Positions 34,531-44,190 of a DNA stretch of 64,000 nucleotides are shown in pieces. The position numbers and the translations under genes were made by a program. The notes beneath the pieces are model-generated. The model did no database searches. It saw nothing but the letters and a program-made list of their open reading frames with translations, and had not been told where the DNA came from. Position 1 is the first letter of the stretch, and each line of letters opens with the position of its first letter. The stretch is from assembly GCF_017948265.1 (NCBI RefSeq), contig NZ_CP072852.1, positions 744,001 to 808,000 of the forward strand, in the 5' to 3' direction. Source of the DNA: Rhodoferax sp. PAMC 29310. GTDB taxonomy: Bacteria > Pseudomonadota > Gammaproteobacteria > Burkholderiales > Burkholderiaceae_C.

Positions 34531-35673
34531 ATGATGATCGCAGCAAGCAACTCCGCCGCCCCCAGCACCTGGGTCGAAAAACTGGCCGCGCCGCTCAAGG
34601 CCGCCCTCCAGCATCCGTGGGTTGAATCCATTGTTCGTTTAAGTGCTGTTGAGGACACGTTGCGGTCGCTGCACCCCATGCTGTCTCTCACTGAGGTGCG
34701 GGCGCAAGTGGTGCGCATCGTGGATGAAACGGCTGACACTAAAACCTTTGTCCTTCAACCCAATGCCTTGTGGCATGGACGGCACGGTGAGCACGGGCCA
34801 CGGGCCGGGCAGTTTGTGCAGTTGCGCCTGGAAATCAATGGCCGCCGGGTCGAGCGCATCTACAGCCTGTCGAGCCGCCCAGGTGCCCGGTTGCTTGCCG
34901 TGACAGTCAAGCGCCAGGCGGGTGGATTGGTCTCACCGCATTTGCACGAGCACCTGAAAGTGGGTGACGTGATCACCATCGGCCAAGCCGACGGTGACTT
35001 CACGCTGCCCACGCTGTTGCCCGCCAAGATGCTACTGCTCAGTGCCGGCAGTGGCATCACCCCGGTGATGTCCATGCTGCGAGATCTGAAAGCACGGAAC
35101 TATCAGGGCGACGTTGTGTTCATGCATGTGTGTCGCAACCCTGCTGAGTTTATTTTTGCCAAAGAGTTGCTGAGCACTGCGAATCGATTCCCTGCGCTAT
35201 CGTTGCTCCTTCATTTCGATGACAGCGTGGGCCGCTTTACGCCTGACAGCTTGCAGTCGGCCGTGCCAGATTTGGGCGAGCGCGCAACCTGGATGTGCGG
35301 CCCCAGTGGCTTCATGGACGCTGTGGAGGGCCATTGGGCTACCAATAACTTGACCGCTCCACTGAAAAGCGAGCGTTTTGTGGCCATCCCGATGCTGCCT
35401 ACGACGTCACCCGGAACCCCAGTGACAGTCATGCTGGCGCTCAGCGGTGAGCAATTTGTCACCAGCGGCAATGCGCCTTTGCTGGAGCAGGCCGAAAAAG
35501 CGGGCTTGTCCCCCAAACACGGCTGTCGCATCGGCATCTGTCGTTCCTGCCAATGCACCAAGAAGAGCGGCACCGTTGAGAACCTGCAAACCGGCGAACT
35601 CTCCAGCATGCCAAATGAGCAGATTCGCCTGTGCATTTCGGTGGCCAGAACGGATCTTTCACTAGACCTCTAA
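34531..35673 (+). CDS. Ferredoxin-type flavin reductase, electron donor to the fatty acid desaturase
   Basis: Soluble FAD/NAD(P)H reductase of 380 aa. Order: FAD-binding domain with RIYSLSSRPG, NAD(P)-binding domain with LLSAGSGITPVMSML and MCGPSGFMD, then a C-terminal plant-type [2Fe-2S] domain with CRIGICRSCQC and a later Cys in IRLCIS. This layout matches Pseudomonas DesB/DesC-type partners that feed electrons from NAD(P)H to an acyl-CoA desaturase. An AAAGGAAACC site precedes ATG 34531. It is the first gene of the operon with the desaturase 52 bp downstream. Confidence 0.92.
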   Translation: MMIAASNSAAPSTWVEKLAAPLKAALQHPWVESIVRLSAVEDTLRSLHPMLSLTEVRAQVVRIVDETADTKTFVLQPNALWHGRHGEHGPRAGQFVQLRLEINGRRVERIYSLSSRPGARLLAVTVKRQAGGLVSPHLHEHLKVGDVITIGQADGDFTLPTLLPAKMLLLSAGSGITPVMSMLRDLKARNYQGDVVFMHVCRNPAEFIFAKELLSTANRFPALSLLLHFDDSVGRFTPDSLQSAVPDLGERATWMCGPSGFMDAVEGHWATNNLTAPLKSERFVAIPMLPTTSPGTPVTVMLALSGEQFVTSGNAPLLEQAEKAGLSPKHGCRIGICRSCQCTKKSGTVENLQTGELSSMPNEQIRLCISVARTDLSLDL

Positions 35674-35725
35674 GGCACGTCTCTCCGCTGTTTTTCCTTC
35701 CATTCCCCACCACTCGAAACACACC

Positions 35726-36811
35726 ATGAGCTTTGCCAAACCGACCCACCTGACCCGCCAACAAGTTGACGATTTTGAGAGAGAGGTCGACGCGATTCGC
35801 GCCAGCGTGATGAATGATCTCGGTCAATCGGACGTCGACCACATACGACGCATGATTCGCATTTGCCGCGCCAGCGAAGTGGGGGGGCGTGCGCTTCTGC
35901 ATTTCGGCGTTGGGCCACTGAGCTGGGTCGCAGGCGTCTTGGCCTTGGCCAACGCCAAGATCCTGGACAACATGGAGATTGGGCACAACGTGATGCACGG
36001 CCAATACGATTGGACCGGCGACCCCGCGCTCAACTCGCAAAAGTTTGAGTGGGACATTGCCTGCGACGGTGAGCAGTGGCGCCATTCGCACAATGTGACC
36101 CACCACACCTACACCAATATTTTGGGCAAAGACCGCGATTTGGGTTATTCCCTGCTGCGCATGACAGACGCGCAAAAATGGAAACCTCGACACTGGCTTC
36201 AGCCGATGGCCAACCTGATGCTGGCCGCAGGTTTTCAGTATGGTGTGGGTTCACACGATCTGGAAATTGGAAAGTACACCCATGGTGCCATTTCCAAGCC
36301 CGAGTTCAAAGCCCGACTGAATCGTTTCCTGACGAAAACTGCGAAACAATGGTTCAAGGACTATCTGCTGTTTCCCGCCCTGGCGCTGTGGAGCGCTCCG
36401 CGCGTGTTGGCTGGCAACTTCTGCGCCAACCTGATTCGCAACCTCTGGACCTATGTGGTCATCTTTTGCGGTCACTTCACCGATGGAGTGGCGATTTACC
36501 GGGAAGAAGACACCCGCAACGAGACACGCGGGGACTGGTATCTGCGCCAGTTGTCGGGATCCAGCAATCTGGAAGGTGGGCGCGTGTTTCACATCCTGAC
36601 CGGACATTTGAGTCATCAGATTGAGCACCACCTTTTTCCAGACATGCCCGCCCACCGCTATTTAGAAGTGGCGCCGAAAATTCGTCTTCTCTGTGTCAAA
36701 TACGGATTGCTCTACAACACAGGTAGCCTGTACAGCCAGTACAAGACGGTGATGAAACGTATTCTGACCCACACGCTTCCACCCAAAAACGCGACCACAT
36801 CGCCCGCTTAA
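35726..36811 (+). CDS. Membrane fatty acid/acyl-CoA desaturase
   Basis: Oxygen-dependent di-iron desaturase of 361 aa in the inner membrane. The three histidine boxes are complete: HNVMH at 87-91, HSHNVTHH at 120-127 and HQIEHH at 297-302. Hydrophobic pairs lie around 57-80 and 213-255. The third box with Gln-Ile-Glu resembles front-end/acyl-lipid type desaturases as well as bacterial DesA-like enzymes, so the position of the double bond is not predicted. It is co-transcribed with its reductase and probably repressed by the FabR-like protein, giving aerobic control of membrane fluidity. Confidence 0.93.
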   Translation: MSFAKPTHLTRQQVDDFEREVDAIRASVMNDLGQSDVDHIRRMIRICRASEVGGRALLHFGVGPLSWVAGVLALANAKILDNMEIGHNVMHGQYDWTGDPALNSQKFEWDIACDGEQWRHSHNVTHHTYTNILGKDRDLGYSLLRMTDAQKWKPRHWLQPMANLMLAAGFQYGVGSHDLEIGKYTHGAISKPEFKARLNRFLTKTAKQWFKDYLLFPALALWSAPRVLAGNFCANLIRNLWTYVVIFCGHFTDGVAIYREEDTRNETRGDWYLRQLSGSSNLEGGRVFHILTGHLSHQIEHHLFPDMPAHRYLEVAPKIRLLCVKYGLLYNTGSLYSQYKTVMKRILTHTLPPKNATTSPA

Positions 36812-36832
36812 TCATGTTTCCAATAGGAGTCC

Positions 36833-37297
36833 ATGGCTATGACAACTTCCGCAAATAAAACCACCAATGGCAAGGCGAAACCGACCGCCAAACCGGTTGC
36901 TAAAAAATCAATCACGCCGAGCCCCGTGGCGACAACGATGGTGGCGAAAAAGGGGGAGGCCATAGTGTCATCTGAACCCTCGTTGCGCTTTTACCACTCC
37001 AAGGAACTGCGTGCCAAAACCAATGCCGTGCTGGACGCGATCGAGGCGGCGCCCGACCTCGCCACGCATGGGGAGTCCATGGCCGATCTGGTTAATGAGC
37101 TCATCGACGCCGGCATGGATTACTATTTTTTGCGGGCACTCAAAAAAGCCCAGATGGGCTTTGTGAGCGAACAATCTGCCCGACTCGGTATGAGTGGTGC
37201 GGTCAAACTGCTCAGCTCAGTGAGCCGAAAATTCATTGTTCGCATGGACAAAGACCAATTGCTGGTGGTCGCCAGCCACATCCGAGAACTCAGCTGA
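36833..37297 (+). CDS. Conserved hypothetical protein with Lys/Pro/Ala-rich head, downstream of desaturase
   Basis: Protein of 154 aa. Residues 1-45 are a basic, low-complexity tail rich in Lys, Thr, Pro and Ala (KAKPTAKPVAKKS), reminiscent of histone-H1-like or phasin-associated tails. Residues 48-154 look globular and mainly helical: RFYHSKELRAKTNAVLDAIE, ADLVNELIDAGMDYYFLRAL, FIVRMDKDQLLVVASHIREL. No family is recognised. AGGAG lies 6 bp before ATG 36833, 22 bp after the desaturase, so it belongs to the same operon. A role with membrane lipid or nucleoid binding is conjecture. Confidence 0.82.
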   Translation: MAMTTSANKTTNGKAKPTAKPVAKKSITPSPVATTMVAKKGEAIVSSEPSLRFYHSKELRAKTNAVLDAIEAAPDLATHGESMADLVNELIDAGMDYYFLRALKKAQMGFVSEQSARLGMSGAVKLLSSVSRKFIVRMDKDQLLVVASHIRELS

Positions 37298-37646
37298 TTC
37301 AGTTGAACAGTGGCATTCACAACCACTCGGTTGCACTCGGGCGATTGAGCTGGTCAAGCACACCGCCGTAAATCCAGCCTATCCCTTGTCCTATAGGGGA
37401 TTGATAGCTTCAAGTTATACAACGACACGATGGTCACGCGTGAGGTGACCGGTGTCTTGCCACTGTGCCTCTTGCTATCTTCAATCTGCGATTGAGTTGA
37501 TGGAGCTATCGAACGACAGTACTTGTCGACGAACTGCTATTTAATAAATAGCACTATGAGCCTATTGCATCAGGACCAAGCGGTTTTTTTCCATGTTCAA
37601 TAGATGGACTGTATCTGTGGCGGTGAGCCCGCGTGGCTAGGTGATG
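37298..37646. other. Intergenic region after the desaturase operon
   Basis: About 350 bp with no gene. It contains several short GATAGC/GCTATC words (for example near 37401, 37503 and 37548) like those at other gene ends in this window. No clear terminator hairpin with a T run. Confidence 0.4.
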
Positions 37647-37994
37647 TCAGTTCGCGGGGGCCTGCTTGAGTTCCATCAAAATGCCTTGATCCACCTGAAT
37701 CAAGCCACGTTTGGGGCGGTCTAGATCAATGATGATGAACACTGTCAGCGATATCAGCAGGGACACCAAAATAGCCCGTGCGACCACGAGTCGACCGCTC
37801 AAGCCGCTGGAATAGCCAAGCATGCTGCTCCAGGCAAGGAATGCCGTAAACAGCAAGAGCAACACGACTTCCCGGACAAGCAGGCGATGCAGCGCATTTC
37901 GGCGTCCCTGGTTGTCAATCATCTGATCAAGTGAGTTGACAAATTCTCCGATCGTGACCGGGCGTGAGTCGTCGTTGGTGGCAAGCACTGCCAA
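37647..37994 (-). pseudogene. Membrane protein fragment, probably bestrophin-like/DUF4239 C-terminus
   Basis: The last ~115 codons encode two TM helices (REVVLLLLFTAFLAWSSMLG and RAILVSLLISLTVFIIIDL) and end DRPKRGLIQVDQGILMEL, a C-terminal pattern of DUF4239-type proteins. The N-terminal half of that family is missing. Further upstream on the same strand (about 38100-38260) a different frame reads FEFFAGSIQASVLGLSVLL, which may be the remains of the first helices. I read the whole as a deleted and frameshifted gene. The family assignment is moderate. Confidence 0.5.
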
Positions 37995-38408
37995 CCGCCA
38001 CAGTTTGTTCTGTGTCTACGTGGTCGTTGGGTTTAGTTGTTTGCGTTTCTGGCGTCGGCCTCGTCGATGAGTGTCTGACTTCGGTTGCACCTACGCTGCA
38101 TGCACATGCGCAAGTGACATCTCGCAACAACACCGACAGGCCCAAGACGCTGGCTTGAATGGAGCCGGCAAAAAATTCAAAGTCGTGGTCCGTGTGACAC
38201 TGCACAAATCGACCAATTTGAAACCTAAGTTCGTCAAAAAAAATAGTGATCAGGACAAAAGGACACTTCGTGATCGACACACTGGTGTAGTCGTACAAAA
38301 ACTCTTGTGTCTACATGGATGGGTAGGTCGCGGAAAAATTAGTTAAAAAAAGGAGTCGCGGTCATGCACTGTAGCTGGCGCTGAACCCACCAACTTGGAG
38401 CAATGGGC

Positions 38409-39158
38409 CTAACACCAGAGCGCGCTGATGGGCGCGTCGGGTGTGAACCGATGCGCTACCTGGGCCTGTAGCAGTTCGGCTGATGCCAAGGCATCTGTCA
38501 GTGCGTGGTGGGGCCGATAGCGCGGCAGTCCGTAGCGGCGCCGGCTGTCAGCCAGTCGAATCGAGACTTGGGGCGGCTGGCGCCCGAGCACCCAGTCCAT
38601 CAAGCCGCGGCGCTGGCTGCGGTACAGCCTGGCTTCCAGTTCCATGGTGTCAATCACGGGGAATTCGATGCGCTCACCTAGGCGCCTTTGCAAGGCCGCG
38701 CTCAAGAATTGACGCTCGATGTCTCGGCAGTGCACAACCAGCACGTGGCCCGCCATGGCTTGCAATACATCGCCCAAGACCTCATTCAAGTCCGGCGCCG
38801 TTTGAACCTGTGTATGCGTGATGCCGTGGATGGTGATCGACTCCGCACCCAGCGGTTCCCGGGGTTTCAACAGCCAGTGACGCGAGGCACTGGCCCGGAT
38901 GCAGGTGAGGCTCATGGGCACCAGGCCAATGCTGACCATGCCGTCGCGTGCAGGGGCCAGGCCGGTGGTTTCCACATCCAGTGCCATTAAAGGCGTGTCT
39001 TCGACAAGGGTGTCGCCCGGGACTGCTCCAGCGGCATAAAACGCCTTCAGTCTCGGGTCGCGAGCGATCTCAGCCAGGGTTTTAAAACGCTGCGCCCAAT
39101 CGGTGTTGGGCAGCCCGACCTTCTGGCCGGACTGGCTCAAGAGGCCGCGGTGCAGCAT
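38409..39158 (-). CDS. DnaQ-like 3'-5' exonuclease (DEDDh)
   Basis: Exonuclease-domain protein of 249 aa. Exo I motif LDVETTG with the Asp-Glu pair near residue 60, Exo II near LVVHCRDIERQFL, and Exo III in YRPHHALTDALASAELLQAQ with the catalytic His and Asp. About 50 residues precede the domain. It starts 2 bp after the CBS/nucleotidyltransferase gene, a conserved pairing in proteobacteria often annotated as a polymerase III epsilon-like subunit. The substrate is unknown; it could trim nucleic acid or small oligonucleotides, perhaps under control of its partner. Confidence 0.9.
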   Translation of the reverse strand: MLHRGLLSQSGQKVGLPNTDWAQRFKTLAEIARDPRLKAFYAAGAVPGDTLVEDTPLMALDVETTGLAPARDGMVSIGLVPMSLTCIRASASRHWLLKPREPLGAESITIHGITHTQVQTAPDLNEVLGDVLQAMAGHVLVVHCRDIERQFLSAALQRRLGERIEFPVIDTMELEARLYRSQRRGLMDWVLGRQPPQVSIRLADSRRRYGLPRYRPHHALTDALASAELLQAQVAHRFTPDAPISALWC

Positions 39159-39160
39159 CG

Positions 39161-41035
39161 TCAGGCACCTCGGGCTGATTGGTAGCGAAACTTCAAAAAA
39201 CTCTGCGCGTCGCCCAGAATTAGAAAGGCGTCGCGCAGGCTCTTGCGCTCAAAGGCGGAGAGTTGTTGGGGGTCAATACTGTTGTCGGGCTCCAGCCCGG
39301 CGCTCAGGTCGTTGGCTTGATTGCGAATCCGCACGGTCGAGATGAACTCCAGCGTGTCGTGCAGGTCTTGCCCGCGACCGGGCGGCAAAATGCCGGCCGC
39401 AATGACATCTTGCAAACGCTCAAATGAGTTTTGCGCCATGGAGCCCACTGCCAGCGCATGCACGCGAATCAGGTCGGCCATGGGGGCTGTGCCGCGTCGC
39501 TTGAGGTTGATGGCTTTGCTGTGGCGGCCATCGGCCTCGACCACAAAATCCTTGAAAAAACCCAGTGGTGGTGTGCGCAGCAAGGCGTTGCGTGCCATGC
39601 TGGCTAAAAACCGCGGGTGATTTTTGGCTTTGCGCGCCACCAAGGTGCGTAATTTGTCTGCCCACTCTGTCTGCCCCCAAACGCCGTCCAAATCAAAAAA
39701 AATGTTGGCGCTGAGCAAGGTTTCTGCCGTGGGCTGCTCCATCCACTGGTTGAAATAACCTTCCCACACTTTCAGCGGTTGGCGCCATTTGGTATTGGTG
39801 GCCATGATGCCGCCACTGCAGTAGCTGTAGCCGCAGCGTGCCAGGCCATCGCTCACGAAAGCGGCCAGTGCGCTGAAGTAGCCGTCATGCGGGGCAGAGT
39901 CAAACCGGTTGTCCAGCACGAGGGCGTTGTCCTGGTCGGTGACCACCAGTTGTTCATTGCGGGCCATAGAACCCAATGCCAGAAAACAATAGGGAACCGG
40001 CGGGGGGCCGAGGTTTTCTTCAGCCAGTTCTAGCAGGCGCTGCTTGAAGCTGCGCCCAATCAGCGCCATCGCGCTGCCAACCATGAGAGAGCTGGCATCT
40101 TCATTGACCATTCGCACAAAGCTGGCATGCACATCGGCCGTCAGTGTGGCCAACTCGTCAACGCTGGCCTGGCGAAAAACACTGCTCACCACAAACAGGC
40201 TGTTGCGGGACTCGTATTGCACGACATCAGACAGGGCAATGACGCCGATCGGAATTTTTCGGCGCATCACGGGCAAATGGTGCACGTTGTGGCGCAACAT
40301 TTGCAACATGGCTTCAAACACCAGTTGGCTGTGTTCCACCGTGACCAGCTTCGCGGTCATGATCTGGCTCACCGGGGTGTCATAACTCAGCCCGCCCGCC
40401 ACCAAACGGGTGCGAATGTCACGGTCGGTGATGATGCCCGCCATGACAGGATGGTCGTTTGAATCGGTTTCATCCACGATCAAAAGCGATGAAACCCCGG
40501 CCTGCGTCATACAGCGGGCGGCCTCCAGGGCCGTGGCAGTTTGAGGCAAGGTCACGGGCTCACGGCCAATCAGGCTCTCCACTGTGGCCGACATGAGCTG
40601 ATTGGACTCCGTCTGGCGCGACACGACTTGACGAAGGCGTGTGCGGTCTTCTGTTTCCACCAGGTCGGTAAAAGACTCTTGCGTGTCAAACAGTTCGGTA
40701 AACAAGGGCTCAGGAATCAGGTAGAGCAGGGTGTCTTCCAGCGCAGCCACGGGAAAACGGACCTTTTTCTTTTGCAGCAGGCCGGCCTCGCCAAAGTGGC
40801 CGCCTTCGGTCAGGCGGTTGTACAGCGTGCCGTCGCGGCGAAAGACCTCGACGGCACCGCTGCGAACCACAAACCACGATTGGGCCACCTGGCCGAACTC
40901 AAGGATCTGACTGCCCGCCTTGAAGTAGCGCACATCCACCGCTTTCGCCACACGGTGGAGTACGTCTTCAGGCAGCGGCGCAAACGGGGTTTGCCGCTGC
41001 AGGAACTGCAGAATTTCGAGCTGTTCGTCCTGCAT
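39161..41035 (-). CDS. Cyclic-nucleotide-binding/CBS/DUF294 putative nucleotidyltransferase
   Basis: Cytosolic signalling protein of about 624 aa from ATG 41035 (TTG 41059 is an in-frame alternative that overlaps the previous gene). Order: cNMP-binding-like domain (about 10-130; SQILEFGQVAQSWFVVRSGAVEVF, GGHFGEAGLL), two CBS domains (about 150-280), then the DUF294 nucleotidyltransferase domain with the GSMAR motif and Asp pair in VVTDQDNALV, and a C-terminal helical DUF294 domain. Such proteins resemble GlnD-type nucleotidyltransferases. With the exonuclease 2 bp downstream and the osmolyte transporter upstream it may link nucleotide state to another response. Confidence 0.9.
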   Translation of the reverse strand: MQDEQLEILQFLQRQTPFAPLPEDVLHRVAKAVDVRYFKAGSQILEFGQVAQSWFVVRSGAVEVFRRDGTLYNRLTEGGHFGEAGLLQKKKVRFPVAALEDTLLYLIPEPLFTELFDTQESFTDLVETEDRTRLRQVVSRQTESNQLMSATVESLIGREPVTLPQTATALEAARCMTQAGVSSLLIVDETDSNDHPVMAGIITDRDIRTRLVAGGLSYDTPVSQIMTAKLVTVEHSQLVFEAMLQMLRHNVHHLPVMRRKIPIGVIALSDVVQYESRNSLFVVSSVFRQASVDELATLTADVHASFVRMVNEDASSLMVGSAMALIGRSFKQRLLELAEENLGPPPVPYCFLALGSMARNEQLVVTDQDNALVLDNRFDSAPHDGYFSALAAFVSDGLARCGYSYCSGGIMATNTKWRQPLKVWEGYFNQWMEQPTAETLLSANIFFDLDGVWGQTEWADKLRTLVARKAKNHPRFLASMARNALLRTPPLGFFKDFVVEADGRHSKAINLKRRGTAPMADLIRVHALAVGSMAQNSFERLQDVIAAGILPPGRGQDLHDTLEFISTVRIRNQANDLSAGLEPDNSIDPQQLSAFERKSLRDAFLILGDAQSFLKFRYQSARGA

Positions 41036-41055
41036 TAGTGGTTCGCCCAACGGGC

Positions 41056-42684
41056 TCAAGCCCGTGGTTCAGAGGCCAGTCCTTTGACCACTGAGATGGT
41101 GGCCACCAGAAGCACTACGGTGAACGGAAACCCGGTAGATACCGCCATCGCCTGCAACGCCACCAGTCCACCGCCCAAAATCAGGGCGATGGCGACCAAG
41201 CCTTCAAAGACGCACCAGAACACACGCTGTGGCGTGGGTGAGTCCACTTTTCCGCCAGCGGCAATCACGTCAATCACCAGCGAACCGGAGTCAGACGAGG
41301 TCACAAAGAACACCACTACTAACACAATGGCGAGGAAAGAGGAAATTTGCGCGAAGGGCAAAACATCCAGCATCTGGAAAATCTGCAGCGGCAAGGCGGC
41401 TTCAGCCACGGCCTTGTAGCCGTCATTCACCAGCTGCGAGATTGCCGTGCCACCAAACACGGTCATCCACAAAACGCAGGCCAGTGACGGCACCACAAGC
41501 ACCGACACAAGGAATTCACGTACTGTGCGTCCGCGCGAGACACGGGCGATGAACATACCAACGAAGGGCGACCAGGAGATCCACCAGGCCCAGTAAAAAG
41601 CGGTCCAACCCTGCGAAAAGTTCACGTCTTGGCGACCAATCGGGTTGGCCAGCGCTGGCAAGTACTCGATGTAGGCGCCCAGGTTGCTAATGAATCCTGT
41701 GGCAATGGCTAAAGTGGGGCCGACCAAAATGACGAAGCCCAGCAACAAGGCGGCCAGCACCATATTGATCTCCGACAGTCGTTTGACGCCAGCGTCCAAG
41801 CCGGCCAGAACGGAGGTGAGCGCCATGGCGGTGATACCGATCACCAGGAAAATTTGGGTGTTGTTGCCCAAGGGGATGTTAAACAGGTAATTCAAGCCCG
41901 CAGCGGCTTGTGATGCGCCAAGACCCAGCGAGGTTGCCAGTCCAAACATGGTGGCCAGTACCGCCAAAATGTCGATGACGTGACCGGGCCAGCCCCAGAT
42001 CCGCTCACCCAGCAAGGGGTAAAAAACGGAGCGAATCGTCAAAGGCAAGCCTTTGTTGAACGAAAACAGCGCCAAGCCCAAGGCCAAAATGGCGTAAATC
42101 GCCCACGGGTGCAGGCCCCAATGGAAGATGGTCGCGGCCATCGCAAGCCGCTGGGCCGCGCTGGCGTCTCCGGCGGCAGCGCCCAACGGCGCCCAGTCGG
42201 TGCGTACTCCGTTTTCCACATTGATGCCGCCCATCGCACTGCCGAAGTGTGAAAGCGGCTCAGACACGCCGAAGAACATCAAACCAATGCCCATGCCTGC
42301 GGCAAACAGCATGGAGAACCAACTGAGGTAGGTGTAATCAGGCGTGGCTTTGGTGCCGCCCAATCGCACTTTGCCCAAGGGCGAAATGGCCAGACCCACG
42401 CATACCAGTACAAATATGTTGCCCGCCCCAATAAAGAACCAGTCCAGATTGCTGGTTAGCCAGCCTCGTAGGCTGCTAAATAGAGGCTCCGCCTGCGCTT
42501 GGAATATAAGGGTCAGCAAAACAAACGCCACCACGGCCAGGCCAGAGATGGCAAAAACGCGGTTGTGAATGTCCAGGCCCAGCGGTCCGAACTGAACTAC
42601 GATGTTGTCTTGGCCAATTTTGTAGTCGGTGTTGATCGGGTTGACGTCTCCGTCAGGGGCCATCGGATTGTATTTTTCTGTCAT
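41056..42684 (-). CDS. BCCT-family osmolyte transporter
   Basis: Inner-membrane betaine/choline/carnitine-type transporter of 542 aa, with about 12 TM helices. The family Trp-rich segment is present: AFYWAWWISWSPFVGMFIARVSRGRTVREF, and MGIGLMFFGVSEPLSHF lies in the glycine-rich TM3 region. The N-terminus is short, and there is no long C-terminal osmosensing tail after SVVKGLASEPRA. The substrate cannot be read from sequence. It is transcribed toward the CBS/DUF294 gene, with its stop close to that gene's start, suggesting co-transcription. Confidence 0.93.
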   Translation of the reverse strand: MTEKYNPMAPDGDVNPINTDYKIGQDNIVVQFGPLGLDIHNRVFAISGLAVVAFVLLTLIFQAQAEPLFSSLRGWLTSNLDWFFIGAGNIFVLVCVGLAISPLGKVRLGGTKATPDYTYLSWFSMLFAAGMGIGLMFFGVSEPLSHFGSAMGGINVENGVRTDWAPLGAAAGDASAAQRLAMAATIFHWGLHPWAIYAILALGLALFSFNKGLPLTIRSVFYPLLGERIWGWPGHVIDILAVLATMFGLATSLGLGASQAAAGLNYLFNIPLGNNTQIFLVIGITAMALTSVLAGLDAGVKRLSEINMVLAALLLGFVILVGPTLAIATGFISNLGAYIEYLPALANPIGRQDVNFSQGWTAFYWAWWISWSPFVGMFIARVSRGRTVREFLVSVLVVPSLACVLWMTVFGGTAISQLVNDGYKAVAEAALPLQIFQMLDVLPFAQISSFLAIVLVVVFFVTSSDSGSLVIDVIAAGGKVDSPTPQRVFWCVFEGLVAIALILGGGLVALQAMAVSTGFPFTVVLLVATISVVKGLASEPRA

Positions 42685-42986
42685 TTTTTTCTTTCTTTTA
42701 GTTCGTCAAAATCAGCCATCACGGCGAACAGTCAGGTAAATGCCCCGCAGCTATGCATGGCTTTCCGTGCGCTTCGATTCTCTCCGGTCGCCGCGTCAAT
42801 CTTCAACACTGGTCTCAGACGATGGAGTGTCCTGCCTGCCCTGGGTTTTATAGTCTTGTTAGTTAATAAAACACGAAAAACCTTAAGATGTCAAGGAATT
42901 TTTCTCTGCCGGCGACGGCCACACGGTGTGGAAAAGGTGTCTGCGGGATGGAGCATTTGGCGGGTCTGGCGAATTCCTAAAACAGT
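42685..42986. other. Intergenic region upstream of the BCCT gene
   Basis: About 300 bp with no gene. The middle is AT-rich (TTAGTTAATAAAACACG near 42858) and probably holds the transporter promoter on the minus strand. No clear operator dyad was found. Confidence 0.4.
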
Positions 42987-44003
42987 TTAGAACTGCAGAA
43001 TGAGGGTTTTCAACGGAGGTTGCCCGTCTGAGGAGGGAAAGTCTGCGCCCGGCGCAAGGACTTGGCAGTCGCGCACTGGCCGCCCCAGCTTGGCGGCGCA
43101 GCGCAGCACCTGCTCGCGCCACTCGCTCATCGCCACCTTGGCGAGGTTGTTGCAGCAGATCAAAACACCGTCATCAGAGGTAGCAAGAATCGCAGGTTTC
43201 AGCAAGCTCTGGTAGTCACGCAACAGGTCAACCGTCCCAAACGCGCTTTTGGCCCAGGCAGGCGGGTCCAACAGGACCACGTCAAACTGGCGTTGCTCCA
43301 GTTTGGGGTAGTTCGGAAATTGCTGGCCCCGCCGGCCGGCAACGGGCAAACCAGCCAGTTGGCGAATGGCCGGAAAATAGTCAGATTGAATGAACTGCAT
43401 GGGAGTAAACCCCGGATTGAGCGCACCGTTTTCACGTCCAACTGCCAGATTGCCTTCCGCAAAATCAAGGTTCACGACTTCACTAGCGCCGCCAGCAGCT
43501 GCACACAAGCCGATGCCGCAGGTGTAAGCAAACAGGTTCAACACTGATTTCCCGGCGCTGTTGTTTTTGACCCAGCCGCGGGCATTGCGCAAATCCAGGA
43601 AAAGCAGTGGGTCCTGGCCCGCGTGGCGGCCGCGGATGCGGTAGTTGTGGCCCCATTCGTGGGCCACCATGTCAGCCAATGCAGCAGGTGCAGCCTGGTG
43701 AATGGCGTTGCTGCGATCAACCCGCGAGTTGCCCCGCGATCGGTCGTTGTAAACCAGCAGCAAATCTTCGCCCAAGGTACTGCAGCATTGCGCGGCCAGA
43801 GTCTGCAAGTCATCCGCGTTCAAACTCTGGTGAAAACTTTGAACCAGCAGTTGTGGGCCATAGCGGTCAATGGTCAAACCGCCCGCGCCCTCCTGGCTGC
43901 CGTGGAACAAGCGGTAGCAGTCAGTGTCTTGTTGATGCAGCTCACTCAGCAATGATTGACGGTTGACAAGGGCAGCGCTCAGCGCCTGGGTGACAGTGAT
44001 CAT
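42987..44003 (-). CDS. RlmI-like SAM-dependent methyltransferase
   Basis: Class I methyltransferase of 338 aa resembling the C-terminal two thirds of RlmI-type 23S rRNA (cytosine-C5) methyltransferases. The SAM site is VLNLFAYTCGIGLCAAAGG, and the catalytic motif is VVLLDPPAWAKS. The substrate-side motif near the C-terminus reads ICCNNLAK. The N-terminus lacks a PUA domain and has GGLTIDRYGPQLLVQSF. ATG 44003 is preferred, with AGGGG 8 bp upstream, over TTG 44009. The RNA target is an inference from the family. Confidence 0.85.
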   Translation of the reverse strand: MITVTQALSAALVNRQSLLSELHQQDTDCYRLFHGSQEGAGGLTIDRYGPQLLVQSFHQSLNADDLQTLAAQCCSTLGEDLLLVYNDRSRGNSRVDRSNAIHQAAPAALADMVAHEWGHNYRIRGRHAGQDPLLFLDLRNARGWVKNNSAGKSVLNLFAYTCGIGLCAAAGGASEVVNLDFAEGNLAVGRENGALNPGFTPMQFIQSDYFPAIRQLAGLPVAGRRGQQFPNYPKLEQRQFDVVLLDPPAWAKSAFGTVDLLRDYQSLLKPAILATSDDGVLICCNNLAKVAMSEWREQVLRCAAKLGRPVRDCQVLAPGADFPSSDGQPPLKTLILQF

Positions 44004-44190
44004 GCGCAAAGGCCCCTAAGTTGAAAAGTCGCGAAGTCTACCAAGTAACCCGGGCCGAGACTTCATTTCAATGCGCTTGGGCTCAGTTTTTGGTGTCGGA
44101 GTTGCTGGGGCGCCTACGCATTTTGATGCGCTGCCTTATTGCTGGCCTGAATCCCGGCGGGGGTCTGAGTGGCCGTGGACTATTTTGTAG

